From the NCBI GenBank assembly GCA_014323835.1, contig JACONH010000014.1, forward strand, positions 1 through 38,224: a DNA stretch of 38,224 nt, given 5' to 3'. Of this stretch, positions 8,263 to 16,424 are shown piece by piece (the first letter of the stretch is position 1; each line of letters starts with the position of its first letter). Origin of the DNA: Alphaproteobacteria bacterium GM202ARS2. Lineage in GTDB: Bacteria > Pseudomonadota > Alphaproteobacteria > GM7ARS4. Made by a program: the position numbers and the translations under genes. Below the pieces are notes generated by a model. That model saw only the letters and a list, made by a program, of their open reading frames with translations. It was not told where the DNA came from and made no database searches.

Positions 8263-9495
8263 CTAAAGGTGGCGGGCAGTCTCCCGCATCGCCGACCTGA
8301 AGATGGATATCGTTTTGTCAATATCCTCGATCGTGTGTGCCGCGCTTACGTACCAGTGGTGGCTTGGATGTAGAAACAGCCCCGCCCGGGCGGTCTCCGT
8401 AAAGAAGTGGACTTTTGCGCGCTGGTTCGCATCCGCATCCATGCAATCGAATTCAAGATGCGGACAGGGCGGATAGCCGTATACCGACGCGAGTCCACCT
8501 TCTGCCTCGACCGCAGCGGACAAGCCGGTCAGGAGCCGCTCCCCGAGCATCCAGACCTTCTCCGGAACCCGCTCTGCCTCAACTGTGCGCAGGCAGCTCA
8601 AGGCCGCAGCCATCGCCTCCGAGGCTGCAAAGTAGGTGGCAGTCATTTTCGTCCCGCTCAACCCCTTCAGGACGTCCGCCCGCCCGGCGATGCAGGAGAT
8701 CGCAAAGCCGTTCGCGATTGCTTTGCTGTAGGTCACCAAATCGGCCTTCACGTCTAAAAACGCCTGGGCACCGCCCATGCCGAAACGAAACCCGCTGCGC
8801 ATCTCGTCCAAGATGACAAGCGCTCCGTGCGCATGAGCGAGGTCACGTACCGCTTGCAGGTATCCCGGCTCCGGCGGTTCGACGTCAAACGGCATCATAA
8901 AGACGCAAGCAACCTCACCCCGATATCTGTTCAGAAGCTGCTCCACCGAGCTAACGTCGTTGTAGTTGAAGGAATGCACAAGGGCCTGTGTCTCCTCAGG
9001 CACACCCCCTGGCCGGGGAGTGCTCCAATCGTGCCAGCCATTGTAACCCCAGCGGAGAACGCGCTTGCGACCAGTGAAGAGGCGCGCCAAGCGTACTGCA
9101 CCCGTGGTCGCATCCGACCCGGTCTTCATAAGGAAGGCCCTTTCGCCATTTGGCGCATGCCGACAGATCATCTCGCACAGCTCAGCCTGCATCGGCTTCC
9201 ACAAAGGTGACAGGCAGGGGCCGCGAGCAACCTCCTCTTGGACCGCCCGCGTTACGGCGGGGTGGGCATGCCCAAGTAGGACGGTTCCATACCCAAGTGT
9301 GTAGTCTATATATCGGTTGCCATCGATGTCCCACAGATAGGCCCCTTCAGCGTGCGTCGCGAAAAGTGGGTAATGGTTGTTAATGAACTGATAATTCTGG
9401 CGGGCCGGATCCGTCGTCTCGGCCTCGACCCAGGCGTCGTGCCTGGCGGCTTGCGTGGCAAGTTCGCGGCTTTTCTGGTAGCGGTTAGACATCAT
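8263..9495 (-). CDS. Class III PLP-dependent aminotransferase (glutamate-1-semialdehyde mutase-like)
   Basis: A 410-residue, full-length fold-type I aminotransferase of the HemL/class III group. Visible features are WDIDGNRYIDYTLGYG at the N-terminus, GHAHPAV, the phosphate-binding TGSDATTGAVRLAR (residues 125-138), LVILDEMRSGFRFG with the cofactor-contacting Asp230, and TYSKAIANGF with the Schiff-base Lys258. Natural-product and surface-glycan loci use such enzymes to aminate keto-sugars, keto-cyclitols or aldehydes. Start: two consecutive ATGs, preceded by AGAGG. It lies 107 bases downstream of the Gfo/Idh gene on the same strand, suggesting a two-gene operon in which an oxidoreductase makes the ketone that this enzyme aminates. 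That pairing is inference; the family call is firm. Confidence 0.85.
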   Translation of the reverse strand: MMSNRYQKSRELATQAARHDAWVEAETTDPARQNYQFINNHYPLFATHAEGAYLWDIDGNRYIDYTLGYGTVLLGHAHPAVTRAVQEEVARGPCLSPLWKPMQAELCEMICRHAPNGERAFLMKTGSDATTGAVRLARLFTGRKRVLRWGYNGWHDWSTPRPGGVPEETQALVHSFNYNDVSSVEQLLNRYRGEVACVFMMPFDVEPPEPGYLQAVRDLAHAHGALVILDEMRSGFRFGMGGAQAFLDVKADLVTYSKAIANGFAISCIAGRADVLKGLSGTKMTATYFAASEAMAAALSCLRTVEAERVPEKVWMLGERLLTGLSAAVEAEGGLASVYGYPPCPHLEFDCMDADANQRAKVHFFTETARAGLFLHPSHHWYVSAAHTIEDIDKTISIFRSAMRETARHL

Positions 9496-9602
9496 GCCTC
9501 TTCGGTCAGAAAAAAGCCCAAGAAAAGCGCAGACCCGAAGGCTGCCGTCTCTCGGAGCACTCCAGTATCACGGTGCGAGCATGAGGACGGTATGGCTCTC
9601 GA

Positions 9603-10640
9603 TTAGAGCCCGATCGCGGAGGGGATCTCCGGGATCGGGCGAACGGCACCCCTTTCGGCGACCGACTCATAAGCGGTCTGAATCACCGCGCAAGTCATCC
9701 ATGCTTCTCGCAGCAGCGCGCGCTGCTTGTCAGCGTCGCCGATGCTCACCTTGAAATCCTGAAACATGTCGACGAACCATTTCCTGTGCGTCGGGTCGTT
9801 GAAGTCAGAGACTACGTTCTGCCTATGGACACTACCTGCTTCGCTCAGCCACCAATCGTCGTTCTCAACGATAATGTTCTGCTTGCTGCCAATCAGCGTG
9901 TACGCCGTATGACGGTAGGCGCAGGACCAAGTTAGATCCAGACTAATTTGCACCGAATTGGGGAAGTAGAGGTTCAAAAGGACGGTGTCTTCGGTCGTCG
10001 AGAAGACATCATTGCTCAAGTTGCCGGCCACGCAGGAGGCCGCTTCTGGCCAGCTGTTGCAAAGGTAACAGGCGAGATAGATGCTGTGTGTCGCGTGATC
10101 CTGAATGATCCCGCCTCCAGAGTAAGCGAGGTCCCGGCGCCAGTCTGGCCTCCACTCTGGAACGCCGCGAGCGTGCCCTTTGCGCATCGTCTGGAAGAAC
10201 CCGCGCAAAACCTGCCCAAACTCTGGAGATCGCACCTGCTCCACCAGTCTGCGCATGACCGGAGAGAACTTATAGTTGTGACTTGGGTAGATGAACGTAT
10301 CGGTTTGCTTCGCCATATCTAGGAGATAGTCGAAGCTCCGCAGATCGAGCAGAAACGGCTTCTCGCACAGCACATGGCAACCAGCCGCCAGCGCGGCTAA
10401 GATCATGTCTAGGTGCATGGACGGCGGAGTGCAGATGTCGATGAAATGGGGCTGCCGTGCACCGAAAAGCTCTTTCATTGAGCTGAAGACAGCGACATCT
10501 GGGTCTCTTTTCTTCGCCGCCTCACGCCGTTGTGGCCGCTCGTCTACGATGCAACTGATTCTAAGATTCGGTGTCTGCAGATATCCTTCATGATGGCCAG
10601 CTGCAATCGTTCCATAACCCAGGATGGCGCCCTCCATCAT
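9603..10640 (-). CDS. Gfo/Idh/MocA-family NAD(P)-dependent oxidoreductase
   Basis: About 345 residues from the ATG pair at 10635-10640, preferred over an upstream ATG at 10748 because the nucleotide-binding fold begins immediately (MMEGAILGYGTIAAGHHEGY) and GGAG lies eight bases ahead. The signature helix-strand CHVLCEKPFLLDLRSFDYLL carries the EKP catalytic Lys. Further on are FIYPSHNYKFSPVMRRL and GGGIIQDHATHSIYLACYL, the usual central His motif. Family members oxidise or epimerise sugars and inositols. It sits upstream of the class III aminotransferase in the same direction and divergently from the plus-strand biosynthetic genes. The substrate cannot be read from the sequence; a sugar or inositol alcohol is the natural guess. 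Confidence 0.85.
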   Translation of the reverse strand: MMEGAILGYGTIAAGHHEGYLQTPNLRISCIVDERPQRREAAKKRDPDVAVFSSMKELFGARQPHFIDICTPPSMHLDMILAALAAGCHVLCEKPFLLDLRSFDYLLDMAKQTDTFIYPSHNYKFSPVMRRLVEQVRSPEFGQVLRGFFQTMRKGHARGVPEWRPDWRRDLAYSGGGIIQDHATHSIYLACYLCNSWPEAASCVAGNLSNDVFSTTEDTVLLNLYFPNSVQISLDLTWSCAYRHTAYTLIGSKQNIIVENDDWWLSEAGSVHRQNVVSDFNDPTHRKWFVDMFQDFKVSIGDADKQRALLREAWMTCAVIQTAYESVAERGAVRPIPEIPSAIGL

Positions 10641-10795
10641 GCCTCTTGCTCCAATCGAATTTTTATAAGATCTTGTTGTCGGGTTGGCCTTCCGTATCAT
10701 AATACCCAATCTCCAGTTCCATGGCCATGATCTTATCTTTGTGTCCACGAAACCGGCAGCAGGCCAAGGAAGTCATACAAGAAATGAGGTAAGCT
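10641..10795. promoter_or_regulatory. Divergent intergenic region of the biosynthetic locus
   Basis: These 155 bases separate the minus-strand oxidoreductase/aminotransferase pair from the eight-gene plus-strand unit, so promoters for both must lie here. I could not pick convincing -35/-10 pairs. GAGG at 10786-10789, six bases before the ATG at 10796, is the plus-strand ribosome binding site. Confidence 0.5.
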
Positions 10796-11179
10796 ATGAA
10801 AATTGGCACACCTAATTCGAAGACCGGTATGAAAGTTGACCAAGCTCTTAAGCAGGCTGGCGGTTCAGCGTCGGTAGCGGATTGCCTGCGGGCGGGAAGC
10901 CAGATAAGCGTGCTTGCTGAGGCCATCCAGAACGAGACCCTTCCGTTGGCTATGCAGGAGGCTGTCGTTGCCGTTGCAGAGGCGCAAGATGTCACGGCTT
11001 TGACCGCCGTCGCCGAGGCGGTGGAGGAAGCGGGTGGAGCCTTTGCCATCGCGGAGGCGCTAGATTCCGCTCACGGAGCGATGGCCGAGGCCGTACGGGA
11101 AGCCGGCGGCGCCTTCGCAGTTGCCGAGGCGCTCAGCGTTCCTAGCCGTATGGTGCTGATGCAGAAGCTCAAAGACTAA
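10796..11179 (+). CDS. Ala/Glu-rich internal-repeat protein, unknown function
   Basis: A 127-residue protein with no family I recognise. It is dominated by Ala, Glu and Val and contains three related segments: QAGGSASVADCLRAGS, EAGGAFAIAEALDSAH and EAGGAFAVAEALSVPS. The spacing between the last two is about 23 residues, with AVAEAV or AMAEAV ahead of each. This suggests a helical solenoid or bundle. It has one Cys (in VADCL), no aromatic residue other than Phe, no signal peptide and no membrane segment. A good ribosome binding site (GAGG, 6-base spacing) supports the start. As first gene of the unit, 7 bases ahead of an adenylating enzyme, it could be a carrier, scaffold or modified substrate; this is speculation. 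The gene call itself is well supported by position and spacing. Confidence 0.7.
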   Translation: MKIGTPNSKTGMKVDQALKQAGGSASVADCLRAGSQISVLAEAIQNETLPLAMQEAVVAVAEAQDVTALTAVAEAVEEAGGAFAIAEALDSAHGAMAEAVREAGGAFAVAEALSVPSRMVLMQKLKD

Positions 11180-11186
11180 CCCACCG

Positions 11187-12545
11187 ATGAGCCACTCGGC
11201 AGTCTTGCGCCAAAGGCTGTTGGCGTCGACCCTGAGAAATGCTGCCCAGATCCGCTTCTACAAGGATCTGTGGGAGAATGTGCGGCTGTCCGATATCACC
11301 TCTGTCGCCGATCTGCCGCTGATCCCGACACTCAGCAAATCCCAGTACCGATCGGATTTCATGTTTGACCGTCGCTCCATCGGGGCGGCAGCACTGATTA
11401 CTCATACCAGTGGCACCACGGGTGACCTTACCTGGCGCCATCGGACCTCCGATGAGGCTGCTGTCATTCAACACCTGTTCGGATTAGCGAGGAACGAGAC
11501 GGATGCGGAAAGTCTGTCCCTAGTGGTACAATACGGGCGTCATGGCCAGGCCATGCCGATGCCAGGTGCCGCAAACAGTTTTCCGATCGCGTTGAGCGAC
11601 GACACCGAACTGGACCAAGCCCTCGCTGCTCTTGCTGCAACGTTCCGCTTCAAGGGGAAGGAACTGCGGCCAACCGTATTATGTGGCGGAGGTATTCACC
11701 TTACTTTGCTCGGGCAGGCTTTACAGGAGCGTGGCTTGAAGAGAGATCCACCCTCGATCCGCTGCCTGCAGGTCCTTGGGTACACGGACCCCGGGCGGTA
11801 TCGCTTCCTAATGGAGGCTTTCGATAATCCGCTGCTCGTCGAGAACTTCTCGATGGCCGAGATATTCGGCGGCGCCTGCAAAATCTGGCCGAACGGTCAC
11901 TTCGTGCTTGACCCGCACGTCATAGCGGAGGTCCTCGGTGAGGACGGACGGCAGGTGCGTCGGGGGGAGGTCGGCGAACTCGTCTTGACCGAGCTTTTCC
12001 CGTTCGTCCAGATGCAGCCGCTAATCCGATACAGAACGGGGGATCTGGTTCGCCTTTTGATCGATAATACCGATGCAGGTTTCCATTTCGACTGGATGGG
12101 CCGTCGGGAGGACGGGTTTCTGTGTCCGATACCGGGCGATCCGCTCTGGAACATCGCCTTCCGTCCATTGGCCGACTGGCTGTCCGCCCAACCGCTGGCG
12201 GCCCGCGAGAGTTACATCAGTCATCTGGACATTCAGAGTTGTGACTTCGGCTCGCCATGCTTGAAGCTCTCTTATAACAATGCTGTCGGAACGATGTCGA
12301 TCGACATTGGTCTACGGTTCAACCCTTGGATGTCGAGATCGGTGACCAACGACTTCGTTGGCGCGCTTTGGGGCTTTTTGCAGGAAGCTACGCAAGGTAG
12401 CGAGTTAGATCCGATGCTCTCTGTGACACTGGTCGATGCCAGGGACACGTCATCGTTCTCGAAGACGACAGATCGGCCGCGGCTTGAATTGGCACCGAGG
12501 CGACTCTCCGCTGCGGTTGAAAATTCGTCAACCATGGCAGTGTAA
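11187..12545 (+). CDS. Phenylacetate-CoA ligase (PaaK)-like adenylating enzyme
   Basis: A 452-residue ANL-superfamily protein of the PaaK type. Near residues 70-80 is the ATP-binding loop THTSGTTGDLTWRH. The central part has VLQVLGYTDPG-like and ENFSMAEIFGGACKIW segments, then GEVGELVLTELFPFVQMQPL and LIRYRTGDLVRL, the conserved Asp loop of adenylate-forming enzymes. The C-terminal lid domain is divergent. PaaK-like proteins activate carboxylates as acyl-adenylates, usually for CoA, and in biosynthetic clusters often load other acceptors. It begins 7 bases after the Ala-rich repeat protein, which suggests the two are co-translated. Substrate and acceptor cannot be told. Confidence 0.8.
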   Translation: MSHSAVLRQRLLASTLRNAAQIRFYKDLWENVRLSDITSVADLPLIPTLSKSQYRSDFMFDRRSIGAAALITHTSGTTGDLTWRHRTSDEAAVIQHLFGLARNETDAESLSLVVQYGRHGQAMPMPGAANSFPIALSDDTELDQALAALAATFRFKGKELRPTVLCGGGIHLTLLGQALQERGLKRDPPSIRCLQVLGYTDPGRYRFLMEAFDNPLLVENFSMAEIFGGACKIWPNGHFVLDPHVIAEVLGEDGRQVRRGEVGELVLTELFPFVQMQPLIRYRTGDLVRLLIDNTDAGFHFDWMGRREDGFLCPIPGDPLWNIAFRPLADWLSAQPLAARESYISHLDIQSCDFGSPCLKLSYNNAVGTMSIDIGLRFNPWMSRSVTNDFVGALWGFLQEATQGSELDPMLSVTLVDARDTSSFSKTTDRPRLELAPRRLSAAVENSSTMAV

Positions 12546-12631
12546 AGTCTAATGACTGATATTGGTAACGAAAACGCCCCCCAGAATACGGGAGACTGTC
12601 TTCGTTCTTCCCAAACAGGAGAAGATTAACA

Positions 12632-13372
12632 TTGAGAAGCATCTATTTTCCGTCCGACAAGGAACAGAGAACCCGGGAACTCTTGAGGACTCTCTGTGAA
12701 GGCACGCCCATCCCAAAGGAAGACCGGTTAGACCATCTGGAGGTCTACATGCGGCCTCAGAGGGTTTCCGAGATCTTATCGCTTGACGCGCTCTACCGTC
12801 GGATCTTGGGCGTTCACGGCGTTGTGATGGAGTTCGGAGTGCGCTGGGGCCGGCATCTCTCTATTTTCATTGGCTTACGCACCCGGTACGAGCCGCACAA
12901 TCTCTATAGAAAAGTCATTGGCTTCGACACGTTCGAGGGTTTTACTACGCCTACAGATAAAGATGGTAAGTCGGATCGTGTCCATGGCCATGCGATGAGT
13001 GTCTCGACTGACTATAAAGCGCATCTTGAGGAAGTTCTGACACTTCACGAACAAGAGACTCCAGGCGCACACATCCGCCGATTCAGCTTGGAGAAAGGCG
13101 ATGCTCCAGAGGCACTCACGCGCTACCTCGCCGATCATCCCGAGACCATCGTCGCAATGGCCTACTTCGATATGGATATTTACCAACCGACAAAGGAATG
13201 CCTCGAACTTCTGATGCCACACATGACGAAAGGAGCCGTCATAGCGTTCGACCAAATCTCCCACCCCGACTTCCCAGGTGAAACGATGGCCTTGAAAGAG
13301 AGCGCGTTGTTCGGCTCATTGCCTCTGGAGCGGTCTCAGCATGCTCCCTATCCCACCTTCGTCACGCTCTGA
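12632..13372 (+). CDS. TylF/MycF-like SAM-dependent methyltransferase
   Basis: A 246-residue protein with the TylF (macrocin O-methyltransferase) hallmarks: VMEFGVRWGRHLSIFIGL as motif I, VIGFDTFEGF, then the metal-site region AYFDMDIYQPTKECLELLMP and GAVIAFDQISHPDFPGETMA. TylF and MycF are Mg-dependent sugar O-methyltransferases. The start is TTG at 12632 with AGGAGA about nine bases upstream. An 86-base gap separates it from the ligase gene, the largest gap inside the unit. Its 3' end overlaps the next gene by 32 bases. A sugar or cyclitol hydroxyl is the likely substrate by family analogy. Confidence 0.82.
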   Translation: MRSIYFPSDKEQRTRELLRTLCEGTPIPKEDRLDHLEVYMRPQRVSEILSLDALYRRILGVHGVVMEFGVRWGRHLSIFIGLRTRYEPHNLYRKVIGFDTFEGFTTPTDKDGKSDRVHGHAMSVSTDYKAHLEEVLTLHEQETPGAHIRRFSLEKGDAPEALTRYLADHPETIVAMAYFDMDIYQPTKECLELLMPHMTKGAVIAFDQISHPDFPGETMALKESALFGSLPLERSQHAPYPTFVTL

Positions 13373-14864
13373 CAGATCTCACTTGGGCGCTCCCGCCAGA
13401 GACACAGAAGATCTGAGCAACGAGGACGTTTTTCTGCTCGCGGTGGCCACCGGCAGAATGGAAAAGCTGCCAAGTCAGGTCCAAGATGTGGAACTTTTGG
13501 TAAAACTCATCGCGGAACACAACCTCCAAGGCCGTTGCCTACGCCACCGACAGGATCTGCAGGAGCGATTTCCCGGCCCCCTCCTCGCCGAGATTGCAAC
13601 AACCCACCAACAAACGGAAGCGAACTACCGACGTAACGTTGGTGCCTTGGGCGCAGTGATTGATCACTTTGGCCACGAAGTCGGCACTATAATCAAGGGT
13701 TTCTCCATCTTTCTACTGACGAGGGATCCGGCACTGCTACGGTGTGGCGACATCGATCTGGTCCTTGCTGACGCGCGCGCGCTCATCGAGCACCTCCTCG
13801 ACACGGGATACGTTCAAACCCGGCAACCATTTATGCATGAGATCGGAGAGTTTACCCGAGACGGGGTAGAGTTCGACCTTCAGTGGGGGTTTCCGATCAG
13901 CCGGTATCCCGACTCCATCTGGGGTGCCCCCAAAAGACCAGTGTGGGGCGCCGGCCTGATGCAGGCCACCCTTATCGAAGCGGCCGAACTGAATGCGGAC
14001 AATACGCACCTGTCTACCGAGACGCCGCCGATCTGTATCCCTTCGGCTGAATTCGCCGTACTGATCGCCGCGGCTCACAGCTTCATGAACTTCACGAATC
14101 TCTGGTCGATCTCACACAGGGAGAAGACGTGGCTGCGGCTTGCAGAACTGGCAGACGTCCAGGAAATGACTGTTTTGGACGGCTTCTCTCGGGCACGCTT
14201 CGCGCAGCTGGTCGAGCGCTATCAGGCATGGGACATCGTCGCCTGGATTGACTGGATCTGGACGATGCTTTCCGGTCGGCCGATCTTCAACCTTTCGTCC
14301 CAGCGCCCCTTCCCGTCCGCCGCACCGTGCTGCCTGTGGTGGAACCTCTGGATCGACCTGCTCCCCCCGATCTCCCTAATGCTTGGGGATCGTTGGTACC
14401 CCCACGCGGCAGTGACGGAGCGGGTGATCGCGGACGCCGCATGCCTTGGCAATACAACGGAGAACAGTGGCACGGCCTGGAGAGATCTGAGCTTTACATG
14501 GGTCACTCCCGGCCGGGAGGGTCTCTACCAGCTGCAGGGGAGCCTTATCGAAGGGTGGATTGGGCTCCGAATCTCCGGAATCGAGCCCCTACCGGGTATC
14601 ACGGTGCGGGTGCGCCTGGATTGCTCAATGGCGGAAGAGGAAGTGGTGGTGGCATGCCAGGATTTGAACCACCGCGTCGAACGCGCGGGTAGTTCCCTAA
14701 CAGTCGATGTCGGCCAAGGCATGGTCCGTGCAACGGCGAGTCTGGATAACCTGTCCTCTCGGGGGGCGATCAGGGCAGCCGACCGGGATGGGTTCCTCGG
14801 TATTCTGGTCGAGGAAGGTAGCACGGTCACGGCGTCCGCTTTGATCCCCCTCGCGACGCCCTGA
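13341..14864 (+). CDS. Nucleotidyltransferase family protein (NTP_transf_5-like) with beta-rich C-terminal extension
   Basis: A 507-residue protein. The middle contains the polymerase-beta-like pattern of the uncharacterised nucleotidyltransferase family Pfam PF14907: IIKGFSIFLLTRDPALLRCG followed by DIDLVL (acidic pair about residues 137-139), and a later VEFDLQWGFP strand with the third acidic residue. Residues from about 375 form an extra beta-rich region (WRDLSFTWVTPGREGLYQLQ and onward) not usual for the family. The ATG at 13341 overlaps the preceding gene by 32 bases; a later start is possible because the first 25 residues are low in conserved features. PF14907 proteins are known from lasso-peptide and exopolysaccharide-type loci together with HprK-like kinases, exactly as here. 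Target unknown. Confidence 0.75.
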   Translation: MLPIPPSSRSDRSHLGAPARDTEDLSNEDVFLLAVATGRMEKLPSQVQDVELLVKLIAEHNLQGRCLRHRQDLQERFPGPLLAEIATTHQQTEANYRRNVGALGAVIDHFGHEVGTIIKGFSIFLLTRDPALLRCGDIDLVLADARALIEHLLDTGYVQTRQPFMHEIGEFTRDGVEFDLQWGFPISRYPDSIWGAPKRPVWGAGLMQATLIEAAELNADNTHLSTETPPICIPSAEFAVLIAAAHSFMNFTNLWSISHREKTWLRLAELADVQEMTVLDGFSRARFAQLVERYQAWDIVAWIDWIWTMLSGRPIFNLSSQRPFPSAAPCCLWWNLWIDLLPPISLMLGDRWYPHAAVTERVIADAACLGNTTENSGTAWRDLSFTWVTPGREGLYQLQGSLIEGWIGLRISGIEPLPGITVRVRLDCSMAEEEVVVACQDLNHRVERAGSSLTVDVGQGMVRATASLDNLSSRGAIRAADRDGFLGILVEEGSTVTASALIPLATP

Positions 14865-14870
14865 TGGTAA

Positions 14871-16424
14871 ATGCGACACGACACGGACACGATCGCCAGT
14901 CTTTTAATGCAGAACCCTTCGGCTGGGCTCAGGATCTGCGCACAGCCTAATCTTCTCGCGCGCCTCATAGCGACTCAAATTTGCAAGGCATGGCCGGCAC
15001 GGACGTCTTGGGAGGCCCTGTCTCGTCTCGCGCCGGACGACTATCGAAAACTCGCTATCTATCTCCATAAAGCGGGCAAACCCTTGGAGCAGTGCTTCCC
15101 AAAGCCAGACTCTCTACCGATCGAGAACGGCTGGGTGGAGGCTGAAAGTCTTGACGCCCTGGACCGGACCGCGACCACAACAGTGTACTTTGTCAACCCA
15201 GGTCACCATACGGAAGTAGCCGCTTTCCTGGGCACAGTGAACGGTCATCCAGCGCGATTCGTGGAATGCCAGCTCGACGTGCCAGGGCGCAACGCCGCAT
15301 TTCGGGATGGTGTGGTTAAAGCGTGGATGCTCCCCTTCGGGACGTCAGTCGTCAGCAAGCGCGACAACCCTCGCAAACCTGGCCGACTGCTGGCGGAGAT
15401 CAACGCAATTTCGTCTGTCCTGACCAGATTCGGTCAAACCCTGGAGGGCTGTGTCTCGCTTGGAGCGGAGCCCTCCAGTGGCACATTCACCATGAACCTG
15501 CCGATAGCGGTGATCCGAGACGCCCCTACTTCCTACACGTACGCGCTTTGGTCGACCAAACAGGGTGAAACGTTGGAGGAGCTCCTCCTTACTAACGACC
15601 TATGCGGAGCACGGCGAAACTCTCTACTGAAACAGTATAGGCGCTGCCTAGACGTGCTCTTCGATCACGGGGTAGTCTGGCGTGACATGAGTCCGCGCAA
15701 CATCATCGTCGAGGCCGGCCTCGACGGCGGCGACGTTTTCCACTTGGTAGATTTTGAGAAAACCGAACTGCACGAATCACCGCTATCGCTCGATGAGCGT
15801 ACCTCCGCTTGTCGAATGCAGTTCTGCGTCGAAGAACTCGGCGTCATCTGCGAACGCTCGGAGCTCCTCCAGACCTTCGACGGATTGTTCGATCCGCAGA
15901 GTTGGGATTTTGAGAGCACCGCCGCCCTCGGCACACCACCAAGGGCCGAACTGGCCGATCTGCTGAACGCCCGGCACGTCGGCACTCCCATCAGCGTTGG
16001 TTCTCTAAACATGTTGGACAAGGAGGTGTACGAGATCAGACGCCCCCGCCGAAAACCCAACGGCGATCTGATCAGACCTGGCCTCCTCGGCTTCCGAACC
16101 GAGCACTATCTCTCCCTGATGCCGGAAATCGATGCGACGGACTATGACCGCAAGGTAACCGAGATTCTTCTAACGGCCGAGCGCGCTGGCCGGCTCTTTG
16201 CGGTATTCGACGCCTTGTGGGTCCAACTCGCCCAGTTAGAGACCATGGTTCTGGCTCGAGAGTTTGAAGCCATTCTACGCGACGGCAACAGCCAACGGCT
16301 CGACTACCCGCGTGAACAGGCGGATGCCGTGTGCGTCCTAATTGACACGCTAATGCGTTGCGCCATCCCATCCGAGTTCGACGTCGTCCTGCATCCCACC
16401 GCCAGAGAAATTGTCCATGGATGA
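14871..16424 (+). CDS. Protein-kinase-fold (RIO/LPS-kinase-like) enzyme
   Basis: A 517-residue protein whose central part is a kinase-like fold. HGVVWRDMSPRNIIVEAG (about residues 265-282) gives the catalytic Asp and metal-binding Asn, and FHLVDFEKTEL (about 291-301) gives the DFG-like Asp. The upstream stretch TYALWSTKQGETLEELLL resembles the hinge of lipopolysaccharide/aminoglycoside-type kinases. The N-terminal 100 residues and the C-terminal 200 are unassigned. Such enzymes phosphorylate sugars, antibiotics or proteins. It begins 6 bases after the nucleotidyltransferase stop and its end overlaps the HprK-like gene, so the three are likely made together. Confidence 0.72.
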   Translation: MRHDTDTIASLLMQNPSAGLRICAQPNLLARLIATQICKAWPARTSWEALSRLAPDDYRKLAIYLHKAGKPLEQCFPKPDSLPIENGWVEAESLDALDRTATTTVYFVNPGHHTEVAAFLGTVNGHPARFVECQLDVPGRNAAFRDGVVKAWMLPFGTSVVSKRDNPRKPGRLLAEINAISSVLTRFGQTLEGCVSLGAEPSSGTFTMNLPIAVIRDAPTSYTYALWSTKQGETLEELLLTNDLCGARRNSLLKQYRRCLDVLFDHGVVWRDMSPRNIIVEAGLDGGDVFHLVDFEKTELHESPLSLDERTSACRMQFCVEELGVICERSELLQTFDGLFDPQSWDFESTAALGTPPRAELADLLNARHVGTPISVGSLNMLDKEVYEIRRPRRKPNGDLIRPGLLGFRTEHYLSLMPEIDATDYDRKVTEILLTAERAGRLFAVFDALWVQLAQLETMVLAREFEAILRDGNSQRLDYPREQADAVCVLIDTLMRCAIPSEFDVVLHPTAREIVHG

